A stretch of DNA of 64,000 nucleotides from Pohlia nutans. Its lineage: Eukaryota > Streptophyta > Bryopsida > Bryales > Mniaceae. The position numbers and the translations under genes are program-made. Positions 23,552 through 34,922 of the stretch are shown here, in pieces (within the stretch, counting starts at the first letter, position 1; each line of letters begins with the position of its first letter). The notes under the pieces were generated by a model, which searched no databases, was not told the DNA's origin, and saw only the letters and a program-made list of their open reading frames with translations. The stretch spans positions 4,652,501 through 4,716,500 of the forward strand of contig CM040089.1 in the NCBI GenBank assembly GCA_022496805.1. Direction: 5' to 3'.

Positions 23552-23628
23552 CAGAAAGTCTTGAATTCGTTGTTGACAACTCCTAAAACCCCGTTGATCA
23601 GTACTCCACTAGTGTTGAATAAATCCTC
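23552..23628 (-). CDS. Possible internal exon of an unrecognised minus-strand gene
   Basis: A 77-nt open stretch on the minus strand between an acceptor (atctAG) and a donor (CTG|GTAATA). It reads EDLFNTSGVLINGVLG and onward. There is no known domain, and it is weak evidence alone. Confidence 0.25.
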
Positions 23629-23819
23629 CTAGATACATACCTTTCACAAATTAAAAGGAAATGGAATAGACTGTTAATTCAATAACTACAATCATTTTAT
23701 CTATAGATTTTATAAGATGAAAGCTTCATGCAAATTTGAATCGATGAGAAATAGAATTATTTCTAAAATTATTACACTTCATTTCATGTGCTAGTTATTC
23801 ATCAAAAACTTCTACAATC

Positions 23820-24411
23820 TTAACCCCTAAACGTCACAATGTCTAGTTTCTGGACAACTAACAGATTCAAATGCACCCTACATTCTCACACAATGCTTGA
23901 ATGAAAGCCATCGAATTTTTAGATGATACTTCACCAAAGTTTTGACCTATTTAATAGTTGGATTTAGTCATACTTCATTACATATTTTTCTAGAATTACA
24001 AATGTAAAAGTATGTCAAGTTGTTGACCAAGCCAAAATTGCATTGATTGTAGTTCAAAAACTGTGGCCTTGCAAAAATGAGGTTATAGATTTAAAAACTA
24101 AAAAAATTTCAAAGTGTCACTAGGTTTAAAAGTATTGTATATCAAATTCATTCCAACCAATTCAACTCAAAACATATTAAAATTTTGTTTGTAATCCAAT
24201 TTAGAAGGAATTACTAATTTTAACTTTTACATTCTATAATTAAATATTGGTGATAGTATTAGTAAATCAAACTATACGAACAGAATCTAAAATTCAAAAT
24301 CTAGAACTTTCATTTGCATATCAATTCTAAAATTTTCTTCTAAATATTATTTCATTATGATTTTTCTCAGATTGTCAATTCTAGGAACACCTTGGTACAT
24401 TTAGGGGTTAA
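23820..24411 (+). mobile_element. piggyBac-like MITE, family A, copy 2
   Basis: 592 bp from TTAACCCCTAAACGTC to TACATTTAGGGGTTAA. It aligns with 1589-2182 end to end. On the left it is preceded by a diverged stretch resembling the inside of family B (cttcatgcaaatttgaatcg), possibly an older host element. Confidence 0.65.
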
Positions 24412-24760
24412 CATCACAGAAGAGAATTGCAGAACAATGGCTTACATAGAAACAAGGCTTCATGTCATCATAGTACTTTGCTCTTGTGTACGTTTTGGTA
24501 TACTCTCTGTACAAGACACATGGAGTTGATGAGAATCCAGAAAATCGAATATTGATTTCCAAAACCATCAAAATGTAAATTTTTATGAGAAAAAAACAAG
24601 CTGAATATTTTTAAAGCTATAATATCATTGTTGTAAATGTAACACACAATATATATCCATAAAATACCCAAAGGTAGAATATGTCATCGGAAAGATACAT
24701 GAGACAACGAAAGGAAGAATAAGCTCTTTAAAGTATAATCAATTTGAAGATGGCTATTAC

Positions 24761-24851
24761 CTGAGACTTTTGTTGTGGGATTTTATTTCACGAATATAAC
24801 CAAGCTTAACACAGTCAAATCCTTCTTCATCCAAGAGATAACCTCTTGTAT
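24761..24851 (-). CDS. Possible internal exon of an unrecognised minus-strand gene
   Basis: 91 nt between an acceptor (tcatgaCAG) and a donor (CTCAG|GTAATAG). It reads TRGYLLDEEGFDCVKLGYIR and onward with no stop. The composition is protein-like and the splice sites are good, but the family is unknown. Confidence 0.3.
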
Positions 24852-25044
24852 CTGTCATGAAATGAAACAGTAGAATGAGTCCCTGATAATGCTGCTCACA
24901 CATAAGACTCCTACACAAACCGAGAAAGGGCAGAGTGGAGGTTGACCTGTATCAAAGTGTCCTTCAACTATATCTGAATACTATTCCACAAAGAATGTTC
25001 TCAAGCATAGACAGTGATGATGAATTTGAACCTAAGACTACCAC

Positions 25045-25186
25045 TAAGGTAACTATACCTAAAAGGGAGTATTTACCTTAAAGCGCGCGTATCTACTACA
25101 GTGCGACATTTCACAGCTGAAATGTCACACTATAATAGATACGCATGCCTTAAGGTAAATGCTCTCTTTTAGGTATAGTTACCTTA
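25045..25186. mobile_element. 142-bp near-perfect palindrome (hairpin MITE)
   Basis: The arms of about 65 bp start TAAGGTAACTATACCTAAAA and end as its inverse. The centre is ACATTTCACAGCTGAAATGT. There is no coding capacity. It resembles a foldback MITE, and its transcript would form a miRNA-precursor-like hairpin. Confidence 0.6.
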
Positions 25187-25216
25187 TTCTTACTAATTGA
25201 TCAAAACCTCTTAGGC

Positions 25217-25600
25217 TATAAAAAGTTAAAAAACAGTAAGAAAAGAAAAAGTGATCAAGTCTCCAAAAAAAAGTAATAAAATTAAAAGAATAGTAAAAAA
25301 ATAGTTAAAAAACAGTAAAAAGGGTAAAAGTATTTAAAAAAACAATAAAAAATAGTAAAAAAGCATTAAAGAGGGCAAAAGGGTAAAAAACATTAAAAAA
25401 ACAATACAAAACCATAAAATAGTAAAAACAGAACAAAAAACAGTAAAAAACAATTCAAAAACAGTAAAAACGATCAAAACGGTCAAAAAAACAGCATAAA
25501 CAGTAAATTCCCATTAATTCGAACAAAAAAAAATCTCAAAAATTTCAAAAAAAAAGCTGCGAAAACTGCGAAAAAACTTCGAAAAAAAAAAAAAACCCCA
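25217..25600. repeat. A-rich simple repeat (cagtaaaaaa type)
   Basis: A long purine-rich tract made of degenerate 'aacagtaaaaaa' units, ending in poly-A runs. Confidence 0.7.
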
Positions 25601-25615
25601 AAACATAATGAAAAG

Positions 25616-25775
25616 CAACCAAGCCAGCTTGAGCCAGCATACAAGCTGACTTTAGCCAGCTCTCAAGCTGACTTTAGCCAGCTCACAAGTTGGCCATTAA
25701 AAGCCAGTTTGTGAGCTAGCTATTGCTAGCTTGCAAGCTGGCTATAGCAAGCTGGCTATAGCCAACTGGCCTGCC
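25616..25775. repeat. Degenerate repeats of the AGCCAGCTT motif
   Basis: Units of about 25 bp (gccagctcacaagctgacttta) occur in both orientations and pass into 'agctggctatagcaagctggctatagcc'. Confidence 0.6.
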
Positions 25776-25850
25776 TTGAGGGCGGCGGGCCAGCTGCAAG
25801 GGCGGTCAGCCCTTTCGGTTGACCACCCTCACTCACTCATACAAAGGCTT

Positions 25851-25874
25851 GAGGGTGCGCGGCCGCGCACCCTC
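25851..25874. repeat. 24-bp perfect GC-rich palindrome
   Basis: The half-site GAGGGTGCGCGG is followed by its exact reverse complement and is centred on GCGGCCGC. It stands out in AT-rich DNA about 300 bp before the putative leader exon of the decayed gene. Confidence 0.7.
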
Positions 25875-26159
25875 TTCCCCATTTAGCCTTTAGAGTTAGC
25901 CTTTTTTCCTCCTTCTCCTCTTCTAAACTTTCTACACTTTGAACTACAGCGTATAGGCACTGTTTTTTTTTAAAAAACATCAAAATCATTCACTAAGTCT
26001 AAATTTCTCTCACATCATACCTTCAAGAACTTCATCTTCATTGTGATGTGGGAAATGAAGTGCCTTCATATATATACCCAAATTTTTTTGTTAAAGCACA
26101 TTGTGAAAAAATCATCATTTTTTCTAAACTAAGTATTGTTCTTGTTTGATTTTGTTTGT

Positions 26160-26253
26160 GACAGGAATTCTGAAGGGGAATTAATTTGCTGTCGTGGAAG
26201 AATTCGCCTCTGCGGAATCTAAGAGCTACGAACAACAAATCTTCTACCTCCAG
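26160..26253 (+). other. Possible 5' leader exon of the 27.8-31.8 kb gene
   Basis: The sequence ends CTACCTCCAG followed by the donor GTAAACAT. A matching acceptor TATATGCAG lies at 27775-27783, just before the ATG at 27802. This would make an intron of about 1.53 kb that contains the GC-rich tandem array. The left border is a guess. Confidence 0.35.
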
Positions 26254-26310
26254 GTAAACATTTCTTTTAAGACTATGCATTTATTTATCAATTAGTGCGT
26301 TAAATTTGTA

Positions 26311-26870
26311 TTCCTACCCCGGGGCGCACCGTTAGGACCTCGTGAGCCTAAAGGTGGACCCCGGGGGCCCCACGTGGACTCTTAATCCACTTGGGGGCCC
26401 AGTTTGGGGCCCCCAAGTGGGCTGAATTTTTTTCCCACCCCGGGGCGCACCCCTAGGATCTTGTGGGCCTAGGGGTAGACCCCGGGGGCCCCACGTGGAC
26501 TCCTAAACCACTTGGGGGCCCAGTTTGGGGCCCCCAAGTGAGCTGAATTTTTTTTCCCACCCCGGGGCGCACCCCTAGGACCTCGTGGGCCTAGGGGTAG
26601 ACCCCGGGGGCCCACGTGGACTCTTAAACCACTTGGGGGCCCGGTTTGGCGCCCCCAAGTGGGCTGAATTTTTTTTCCCACCCCGGGGCACACCCCTAGG
26701 ACCTCGTGGGCCTAGTGGTGGACCCCGGGGGGTCCACGTAGACTCTTAAACCACTTGGGGGCCCGGTTCGGGCCCTCCAAGTGGGTTGTCTATTATTTTC
26801 CCACCCCGGGGCGCACTCCTAGGACCTTGATGGCCTAGGAGTGGACCCCGGGGGCCCATCGATGACCTAC
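26311..26870. repeat. GC-rich 121-123-bp tandem repeat
   Basis: CCCCGGGGCGCAC recurs at 26317, 26438, 26560, 26681 and 26804. Each unit also holds CCCCGGGGGCCCCACGTGGA and CTTGGGGGCCC. A degenerate further unit lies near 27440-27535. Confidence 0.85.
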
Positions 26871-27801
26871 TCTAAGTTAATAAGGCAAATAGAGGGGAAG
26901 GGAGAGGGAAATCAGTGAAAATGAGGGAGAAGTGGAAAAACGAATAAAAATTCAAAATTGGTTGTTGAGATCTCCTCGACCGGTAAACCCCCGGGGCCAC
27001 GTTTTTGGTACCGTTGGAAAACTTTGGATTAGGACAGGTCTACCAAAATCATTTTATCGATTTCAAAGGTACATTGTGAGGATTATAGATTTTTGAGTGA
27101 TTTGTGACATTACAAATTGAATTATATCATGAAAAATGGAAATTGGGAGTTCTTGATGTCATTCTTGGCATTGTTAGAAATCTCTTGGTGAGTAGGGGTG
27201 CACGAAAGTCATTCGTTGATTTATGGACCTAGAGTGTAAAGGTTATGGATTTGTAATCAATTTTTTTTTACCATAAATTGAACTTAATTATGAATAAGTG
27301 AATTTAAAAGTAAAAGAATTAAGAAACGCATGTCTTAATCACAGAGTTTCTATGCTTGAGTTATGCACATTTTTGTAAAGGAGTTGAACTCGTTAACTAA
27401 ATAGCAATTGTCCTACTTTGTCCTGTTTAAGAGTGAAATGACACGGCGGGGGCCCCACGGGAACTCATAGACCACTTGGGGACCCGGTTTAGGGCCTTAA
27501 TGTAAGCTGATTTTTTATTCTCACCCTGAGGCTTTGGAGTGCACCACTATGAAGGCATTGACCTAGGGGTTGACGCGAAGGTCCTGATAGGGACTCTTTG
27601 TTGATTTAAGGTTTATGTGTGGGGGTTTGTTATAGAGTCGCCGAGTGAATTGAAAATAAATTTTATCAAATGGCGGGGTTGTTGTGTGGAGAATAGAATT
27701 TTTGAAATTGAATTATATCATGCTATGACAATTTTTTTTAATATCAATTTATTGCTTATTAATATGTAATACTTTATATGCAGGCTATTGGGCTCATTGC
27801 T

Positions 27802-30800
27802 ATGGCGCCTAACGTGGTGTCCGAGTATAGGAACCATGATTAGTGGGTCACGAGCGAGGATCCATTGAGGCCCATGCTGTGGATGACTGAGTTTCCGGTA
27901 TTGCCGGGTAGGTTTTAGTCAGCACTCGGTAGGGTGATTGGTGTGGTGTTGTCTATTACTTTATCTCCGAATGGATTCTTTTTCATTCAGGTAGAGAGCG
28001 ATGGGTCGCCTCCGATGAAGTACAGAGTGCAGAGGGAGTTGATTATGGCACCGGTCCCTCAAAGCCTGTTTGATCGTGTTCCCGCGATGAAGATGGTGCG
28101 TTCGCTACAAAGGGAGTGGGAGGTCATTTCAGAGGAGTTGAGGATGGCACGTGAGGCTTCAGTCATGAACTGTATGCCGTTGGGTCTCGAGGAGATGCTT
28201 CGTGCGAGGCAGTGGTTTCTAGAGCATCAGGCGTATGACTTGCTGAGGGAACGTGCCCCATTGGAAGCTGCTATGGAGCAACCTCCGTCTGTTCTAAAGG
28301 TTACTGACCCCTTGTATAGGGTGCTTGCGGCTCTGGTCACGGTGGATTGGGTGCCAGTGGCAGAGTGCAGGACAGTTCGGCCTACCGAGGAAGCACCGTT
28401 GGATGATTTGGTTTCGAAGCCCTATCTTGTACCTCCGCCAGCTGCTCCACAGAGGAAGAGGAGGAGGCTACAATGAGTGCCCAGGGTTGTTACACCATCA
28501 TTACAGAGAGTTGCAGAGGACGAGGCTGATGATATTGATGATACTTCATCAGAGGAAGAGGTTGTGGAGGATGCACGTGGATGCAAGAGGCGGAGGAAGA
28601 GGTTGGTGTTCCCGAAGGAGGATGAGTTGTGGGCGGGTTACATTTGGGGAGCAGATGCGGTATTTAATGTCAAAGTGCAGAACATCCGTACAGTGGAGAA
28701 CCCTGAGACGAACCACCGCGTGTTGATTAGATCGAGGGTGATGGACATGTATCGACGATTGAGGGGGAACGACAAAGACTTGATTAGTCCATTGACTTTG
28801 AGGCCCATCAGATACATTGTGGAGGGTACAGGGCCGCACGGTAAGAACCAGAGGCGGGAGGTGCCATTCTCGGAGGATAGTGCAGTTCGGGAGTTTGAGG
28901 CTGCGTATTTGCACTATGCGGAGGCGGTGCCTGGAAATGGAGTTCTCGGGTCTAGGACAAATTGGTTGGAGAACAACATCATTTGGGAGCTAGTGGATGG
29001 GTAGCATATTGTTCAGGCTTGCTTGGAGGCCAAGATCGAGTGTGATGGAGGATTACTATCAGTAGAGGAGTACGAGGAGGTGTTTGCAGTACGGAGGGCC
29101 AAGTTTGTGGTGTACAAAAATCCGCGTTTGTACATCGATGCTTTAGTGAGGATCAATGCCAAGGAGTTCGAGAGACAGTTCTACAGCACGTTGGTGGAGG
29201 ACCTTATGAAGCTCCGGGCTATATGGATTGCGTGTGGAAGACCGGATCAGTATGAGCGAGACGACGATGAGCGGCGGGGTCAAGCATTGATGATGGCTGC
29301 GAGTGCACTTCATCTCACTACAAGCATGAAGGACAACAAAGTGGGTTTGGCGACATTGGCGAAGCAGATGGTAGACCATACCCGTCATGCATGGCACCGA
29401 GACAATGAGTGCTATGATGCCATATTGCAGGTGTGTTTGGATTATGAGAGCGGGTTCTTTTGGTTCAGCAATGAGGATGAGAAGAAATGGAGGGATTATG
29501 CGTCCAAACACAATTTGGATGTCTCCGTGGACGTGCGAGTGGGGCGGAAGAGGATGGAGAAGAACTGACTCAGACCATTGTCGAGGATTCCAGCTCAACA
29601 TTATCTCCGGGTGGCGAAGGACTTGGTTGCACAGCCAGTGGAGGGAGGGAGTCGGGCTCCGCAGAAGTACTACTTCAATGGCAACAACAGCCCGAATCCA
29701 CCGAAAGAGACGTTGGCGTGGGTGGTTGATCGGATGCAGCGCAGAGAGGCGGTACAAAATGCGTTGCGGTGGTTGATAGTGAAGGATTGACAACATCCAT
29801 TACCGACGATCGAGGAGTTCTTTGCCATTCCAGTGGAATGATATGGAGGGGATCGTGGGGTGGTCTTTCAGGAGCTTGGGGAAAATATCGAGACAGACAT
29901 GAAGAAAGCTTGGGCTTCTCCATTAGTCCGTACAGTGGGAATGTTGGAGAAATTGGATCCCTTGATACCTCCATTGATTAGACAGCACTACACGGATATA
30001 GCGAGCGGTGGTCGTGGATATCGAGGGCATGGACTAGAGGTTGGAGATCTCGGAGCAGCGCGATGGGACTGGCAGTTTTGTGTACCCATCAGGAGGGGAG
30101 GTCAGGCTTTGAGCATGCTTCCGGTACGAGGTCGAGGGGGTTTTTTCACTGAGGAGCACATGCAGCTTGGGGAACCATGTTTATGGATTATTGATTGCAG
30201 ATGGGGATCATCACACGGGGAGGACAAGGCTTGGGTAGATGATGATTATGCACATGTGATGGAGCGGTTGCAAAGGTGGATGACGGGTATTTACACGTGG
30301 AACGTCATTTTCTTATTGCCACCCGGAGTGCAGTTTGAGGAGCGGTTGCGCAATACTTTGCACGTTCTTGAGGAGAGTTAGTGTTTTGGAGGAATGTGGG
30401 TGTTTCAGTCAGGAGCAATCAGCGGATATGAGCATGATCTGAGGCACGAGGGGAGAGTGGAACGAGCAGTACAGGCTATTGGAGGTGTGGCAGTTGTGCT
30501 AGCACATGCCCGAGGGGGCAGAGCATCGCAGAATGTTCGAAAGGGCACGGGGGAGCTTCCTACTGTGTTTATGAACTCCTGGACTGAGGACAGAGCACCA
30601 TGTAGAGCAGATCCTTTAGAGAGGTCGCCGACAGAGTTGCAGAGGCTTGTGCAGATGTAGTTGCCGGAGAAATGGGGTCTCGTGGTATTTGGCATCACCA
30701 CAACCATTCCAGACATACTGCAGGGCGATTTTGTGGGTAGCCAGATCATTGTTCTTGATAGCTCGAGCGCACGTACTACATTCTTGGGGAATGCATGCGT

Positions 30801-31791
30801 AGAGACGTATGGGTGTGACATGGATTGGGCATCTGGTACTGCTACTCAGCCTTGGGCTACTGCAGACCCTTTTATTGTCAGGCCTACACGTAGGAGCACA
30901 TGATTGATGGACCGTGCACATAGTGAAGCATGTGAGGATTTTGAGGAGGAGCCGTCTGCTATACATCGCAGTGCAGATAGTGTACGACATGTGGAGGTGT
31001 CGTTAGGCTCTAGGGATACACCAGACAGAGAGAGGACTCACGAGGACACAGCCCGGAGCGTGCAACAGGATGATAGTATCACGAGGTTGAGTCCTAGGCA
31101 TGAGATTGTTGCAGCACTGAGTCGCGAGCCAGTTGTTGGTGGAGAGAGTTCTGCACATATAGTATACTCTTCAGAGGGGCATGCCGCCACTAGAGCTTCT
31201 GGTGCACGGGGAGATGCACTACAGTTCATGGAGGTCGATGAGACTGTGGAGGAGGGAGGGACTATGGAGATGGGGGGCATGAGCATCCGTCCAGAAGAAG
31301 TTGCAGAGATACTTGCAAATTCTTTGGGGCACGAGGTGACATTTCCAGGATCATCAGGAGGTGTATCCGCATCTCCCCTTCGTCCATCACCAGCGTTTCC
31401 AGTACAGGATTCATTAGTCTCGTGTGACATAGAGGTGTTGCCACGATCAGGGTTGGATGCCGGTAGATCTGAAGTGTTGCCAACGCCAGGAGTAGTTGTG
31501 GATATTGATTCCACCCCATGTATGTTTCATTGGGCCCTACTGAGCCGAGGTATGATACTTGCAGCAGACGAATTTTACTATGACGTTGATGGAGTCAGAT
31601 ACAAGCGTCACGGGATTGAGGGACAGTATACGTATGAGCAGGCGGCCTCTATCATGGAGGAAGCGTCGCCTGTGCGCTTGGTATCATCTCCGATGATCAA
31701 TGCCATGGTAGCTCAAGCTTTGGAGTATACAGATCCCGAGACCCCTTCAGATCAGGGTTTTTTTTTCATATTTGGGCCAATGCTTCGGTAG
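27802..31791 (+). pseudogene. Decayed large ORF with class-beta DNA methyltransferase-like domain
   Basis: One frame stays open from the ATG at 27802 to 31789 (about 1,330 codons) except for ten internal stops: TAG at 27841, 27916, 29002, 30379 and 30658, and TGA at 28474, 29566, 29788, 29839 and 30901. There is no frameshift and no TAA stop. The N-terminal half has a basic stretch (QRKRRR), an acidic stretch and no domain that I know. In the C-terminal half, LWIIDCRWG resembles the motif IV strand of DPPW methyltransferases with PP changed to CR. A later segment, SPTELQRLVQM then LPEKWGLVVFGITTT, resembles the 'KP-EL-RL' helix and motif I of permuted (class beta) N4C/N6A enzymes. The last 295 codons are acidic and low-complexity. 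It may be a transposon-borne gene or a decayed host gene. Loss of catalysis is inferred. Confidence 0.6.
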
Positions 31792-32049
31792 CGCCATAAA
31801 GTATAATGTTGAAGCCAAATATTTCTACATTCATCCATATATTAGATAAGCAATCTAATTTTCATCCAAATTTTAGCTACTTCATCCAATGTTTTTATGA
31901 AAAATATATAATATTTGGCTTTTTCATCCAAAAAAATCTTTTAAATTTCATACTATTTGTTGGCAAACAATTATATTTGGTGCAATTTGGCGATAAATCG
32001 CCTAAAAAAAACACTGCTTCAGATGTTCGTGTGAGGGAAATGCTAGTAT

Positions 32050-32092
32050 GTGAGCAGTGAGCAGTGAGCAGTGAGCAGTGAGCAGTGAGCAG
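32050..32092. repeat. 7-bp microsatellite (GAGCAGT)n
   Basis: Six perfect tandem copies of GTGAGCA. Confidence 0.95.
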
Positions 32093-32443
32093 AGATTTTG
32101 GAAAAAAATTCAGGGTTTTGAATTTTGAAGCACCTCCTATTACCGCGGATTTAGGGTGTAATAAATGAATATTTGTAGTTAATGGTTTCAATAAAAGGAC
32201 CTATAGCCGTGGTTTGAAGAGTCTGGTTTAGGGTAGTTTAGGATTTAGGGTAGCTTCAAAACAATGAAAAACATTCAAAGAATTTGAATAATTAATCCCA
32301 TTCAACAATAATGTATGACATTCAGAACATTGATGCCTAAATCATTGATGCCTTAAATTGAGGCTACACATTCAAATGTATCAGAACATTTAAATCTCTT
32401 AAAACATTCAAATGGTTTAGGGTCTCCACGGACACCGATCAAG

Positions 32444-32740
32444 TTATTGAATATCACCAAAACATACAATGACATTTAAAACATTCAAATCATAGAAAGT
32501 GCCAAAGCAATCAAAGTCATTATAAACATTCAAAGGATTTGTAAAGACAAAGCAATCAAGATCATTATAAACTTTCAAAAGAATCGTAAGGACAAAGCAT
32601 TCAAGATCATTATAAAATTTCAAAAGAATTGTAGAGACAAAGCATTCAAGATCATTATAAACTTTCAAGGTGATGTAAAGACAATGTATTCAATATCATT
32701 ATAAACTTTCAAATGCTTTGTAAATACAAAGCATTCAAGC
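32444..32740. repeat. About 60-bp tandem repeat
   Basis: Units built on 'gacaaagcattcaagatc' followed by 'attataaactttcaaaag' recur four to five times with divergence. The minus-strand frame through them (FYNDLECFV repeats) is a by-product. Confidence 0.7.
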
Positions 32741-32747
32741 CATACAA

Positions 32748-34105
32748 TCAAATTGATTCTCCATCAGATTCAATAGCACTCACATCGAAATATGAGAGCA
32801 CTCGTGGATCATATAGTCGATGCGGTGTGGAAGAGTTAGAGGAACTACCAGAGCTAGCATTGGCAAAGGCTGTTGCCAATGCTTCGGCGTATACTGGCAA
32901 TCCTTGAGGAGAACTGTCAGGAGTGAGCAAAGTCTGGAACGCGCGTTTACGAATCAAATGGCGCCGTTTTATTGGAGACGGACTTGTCAAACTGCAAATA
33001 AGAGGACATCAAATATTAGAAAACATCATGCACATGTAGATGTAATAACTTGTACTTGCAATTTGCATTACTTGACCAATGAAACTTACTCACATATTTT
33101 GTTAAAGGGCTCGTCAGGAAGTGTGTCTTCATCGTCATCATCGAGCTGGATTGGAGTGGTGGGAGGTGGAGTTGTACGAACTTGGGGAGCTACCAGTGGT
33201 TTTAAGACCTCGTTAAATAGCTTCGAATCACTTTCAAGAGCTACAATGTGACGATTGCAGGCCCTGGCTATACGGATAGAAGCACCTTCACAACAGAGGA
33301 TGGAATGTTTATCAGATTGAAGTTTGAGAATGAAATGAAATTGTACAATCCATAAAATTGCCATAAGAAATACCTGTGGAAGTAGTAAGGTCTGCCACGA
33401 TACCATCCTTTGGAGTTAATCCGTGCACAAAAAGCTTCATGAGAACTTCAGACTTCTCTTTAGGACCACGCCATGGTCTGCCATTGTCCTTTCGCAACAG
33501 CTGTGACTCCAATGTAATAGAGTTGAAAAGGACGTCATCACAAGCCAAGTCTACCTGAGGAACTGATGGATCTTTCGCAATGCTGAGCGGAGGTGGCTGC
33601 TTGGCCGCAATGGATGGGACATCACGGACTATAAGAATTGCCTTGAACTTCAATGTCTACAAAGAATATTTAATGTTAATATGCCGTAGCTCAAATACAA
33701 ATAATAGTGCAATAGTAGAATGAAATAGAGGAAACCAAGAGAGTTGAAGAATCTTACATTTTTGGTGAGATAAAGAGGGTTTGCAAGATGAAGATAGTTG
33801 ATTATAGTCCATTCATCCACAATCTTCATCTTGTAATTCTTGAAGTACGACATCAATTCCTTCCTCACAATGGGACTATCCGGATAGAAAAGTAGGAATG
33901 AACCATCATCATGAAGATAGGCATATGCAAATCCCATAGTTACCTTGAGAAAATTGTCAACGTACTCATTCCAATGTGGAATTTGAGAAGGAGGGTCAGA
34001 AACACCAGGGACCCTGAGCCCGTCTGGGTACTCTGCAATTAGCAAATCAATCCCTGGTTTCTGTAGAAGCTTACCATCAAAGTAGTATTCCCTAGATGCA
34101 CTAAC
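32748..34105 (-). CDS. Class-beta DNA methyltransferase-like protein, spliced, 5' incomplete
   Basis: Minus-strand exons at 34105-33758, 33656-33374 and 33285-33094 join in phase with GT-AG borders. The first reads IDLLIAEYPDG, which lines up with motif IV (DLxxxDPPYG) but with EYPD in place of DPPY, followed by a helix and the strand SFLLFYPD. The second ends and the third starts with KEKSEVLMKLF, VADLTTSTGGAS and CNRHIVALESDSKLF, matching the 'KP-EL', motif I (DPFxGSGT) and 'GRxxIGxE' elements of permuted N4C/N6A DNA methyltransferases. An acidic stretch follows. A last exon from about 32988 is likely, but its phase is off by one from the Ser-rich frame to 32748, so either the protein stops after about 14 residues or an indel exists. 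The 5' exon is missing, because 34106-34111 is an acceptor rather than a start. Confidence 0.6.
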
Positions 34106-34304
34106 CTGCATGAGAATGGAAATGATCTAGTATTAGACAAAGTGACAAACTAGAGGATAAAGAAGAACCTCAAGAAAACTAAAAAAAACCAGGAAAATGT
34201 AAGATGTAATCACTTTGGATAAAAACTGAACAATCTCACCCGCAAGTATGAGCTCAGAGTTCACCCCCAAATACTAGCAAAAAAAGAGCACCAATCAAGT
34301 GCCG

Positions 34305-34632
34305 ATACCGGTAGTGCAGAATCAAGGGTTCAGAAATATCACGGAGGGGCGACCATTCCAGTGTCGGTACCGGCAGTGCTTCAGCAAGGGAACTTGGAAT
34401 ATCACGGAGGGGTGACCAGACCAGTGCCGGTACCGGCAGTGCTTCAGCAAGGGAACTTGGAATATCACGGAGGGACGACCATTCCAGTGCCGGTACCGGC
34501 AGTGCTTGAGCAAGGGAACTTGGAATATCACGGAGGGGCGACCAGACCAGTGCCGGTACCGGCAGTGCTTCAGCAAGGGAACTTAGCAGGTGACGGAGGG
34601 GCGAGCAGACCAGTGCCGGTACCGGCAGTGAG
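34305..34632. repeat. 63-bp tandem repeat with palindromic core
   Basis: CCGGTACCGG (first copy tCGGTACCGG) recurs at exact 63-bp steps: 34364, 34427, 34490, 34553 and 34616. The rest of the unit is 'cttcagcaagggaacttgg' plus 'aatatcacggaggggcgacc'. The open frames in both strands (21-residue repeats) follow from 63 being a multiple of 3. Confidence 0.9.
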
Positions 34633-34922
34633 GTCAGAGCATTTTATGATTAGATATTCACAAGCATGCTTACACTACCATGATTAGATATTTTCTCAAA
34701 TTTTTGTTTGAAATAATAAGCAATTATTAGGAGCACAACCCCAAACACAACTTGTGCTTATTTGTGCATTCAAATTCAAAGACATGTGACTTAGAATACG
34801 TTCAAGAAAACTTACTAAATGAATCAAATTCAAAGACAATCTTAATACTGTTTTGAAGACTTCATTTTTATTGAGTTATAAATCTACTTTTTCAAATTAT
34901 TTTCTAGCTACATCTACGAATA
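34633..34922. other. Spacer, no gene recognised
   Basis: AT-rich DNA between the 63-bp array and its orphan copy. Confidence 0.4.

Larger units (their letters stand above)
31792..32740. other. AT-rich intergenic DNA between convergent genes
   Basis: No coding region is recognised. It holds the two repeats listed separately (32050-32092 and 32444-32740). Confidence 0.4.

Noticed and set aside
27802..31791. Stops repaired by U-to-C RNA editing
   Set aside because: TAG and TGA stops would fit such editing, but it is known from organelle transcripts of some land plants and this DNA looks nuclear. Decay is the simpler reading, and cDNA would decide.
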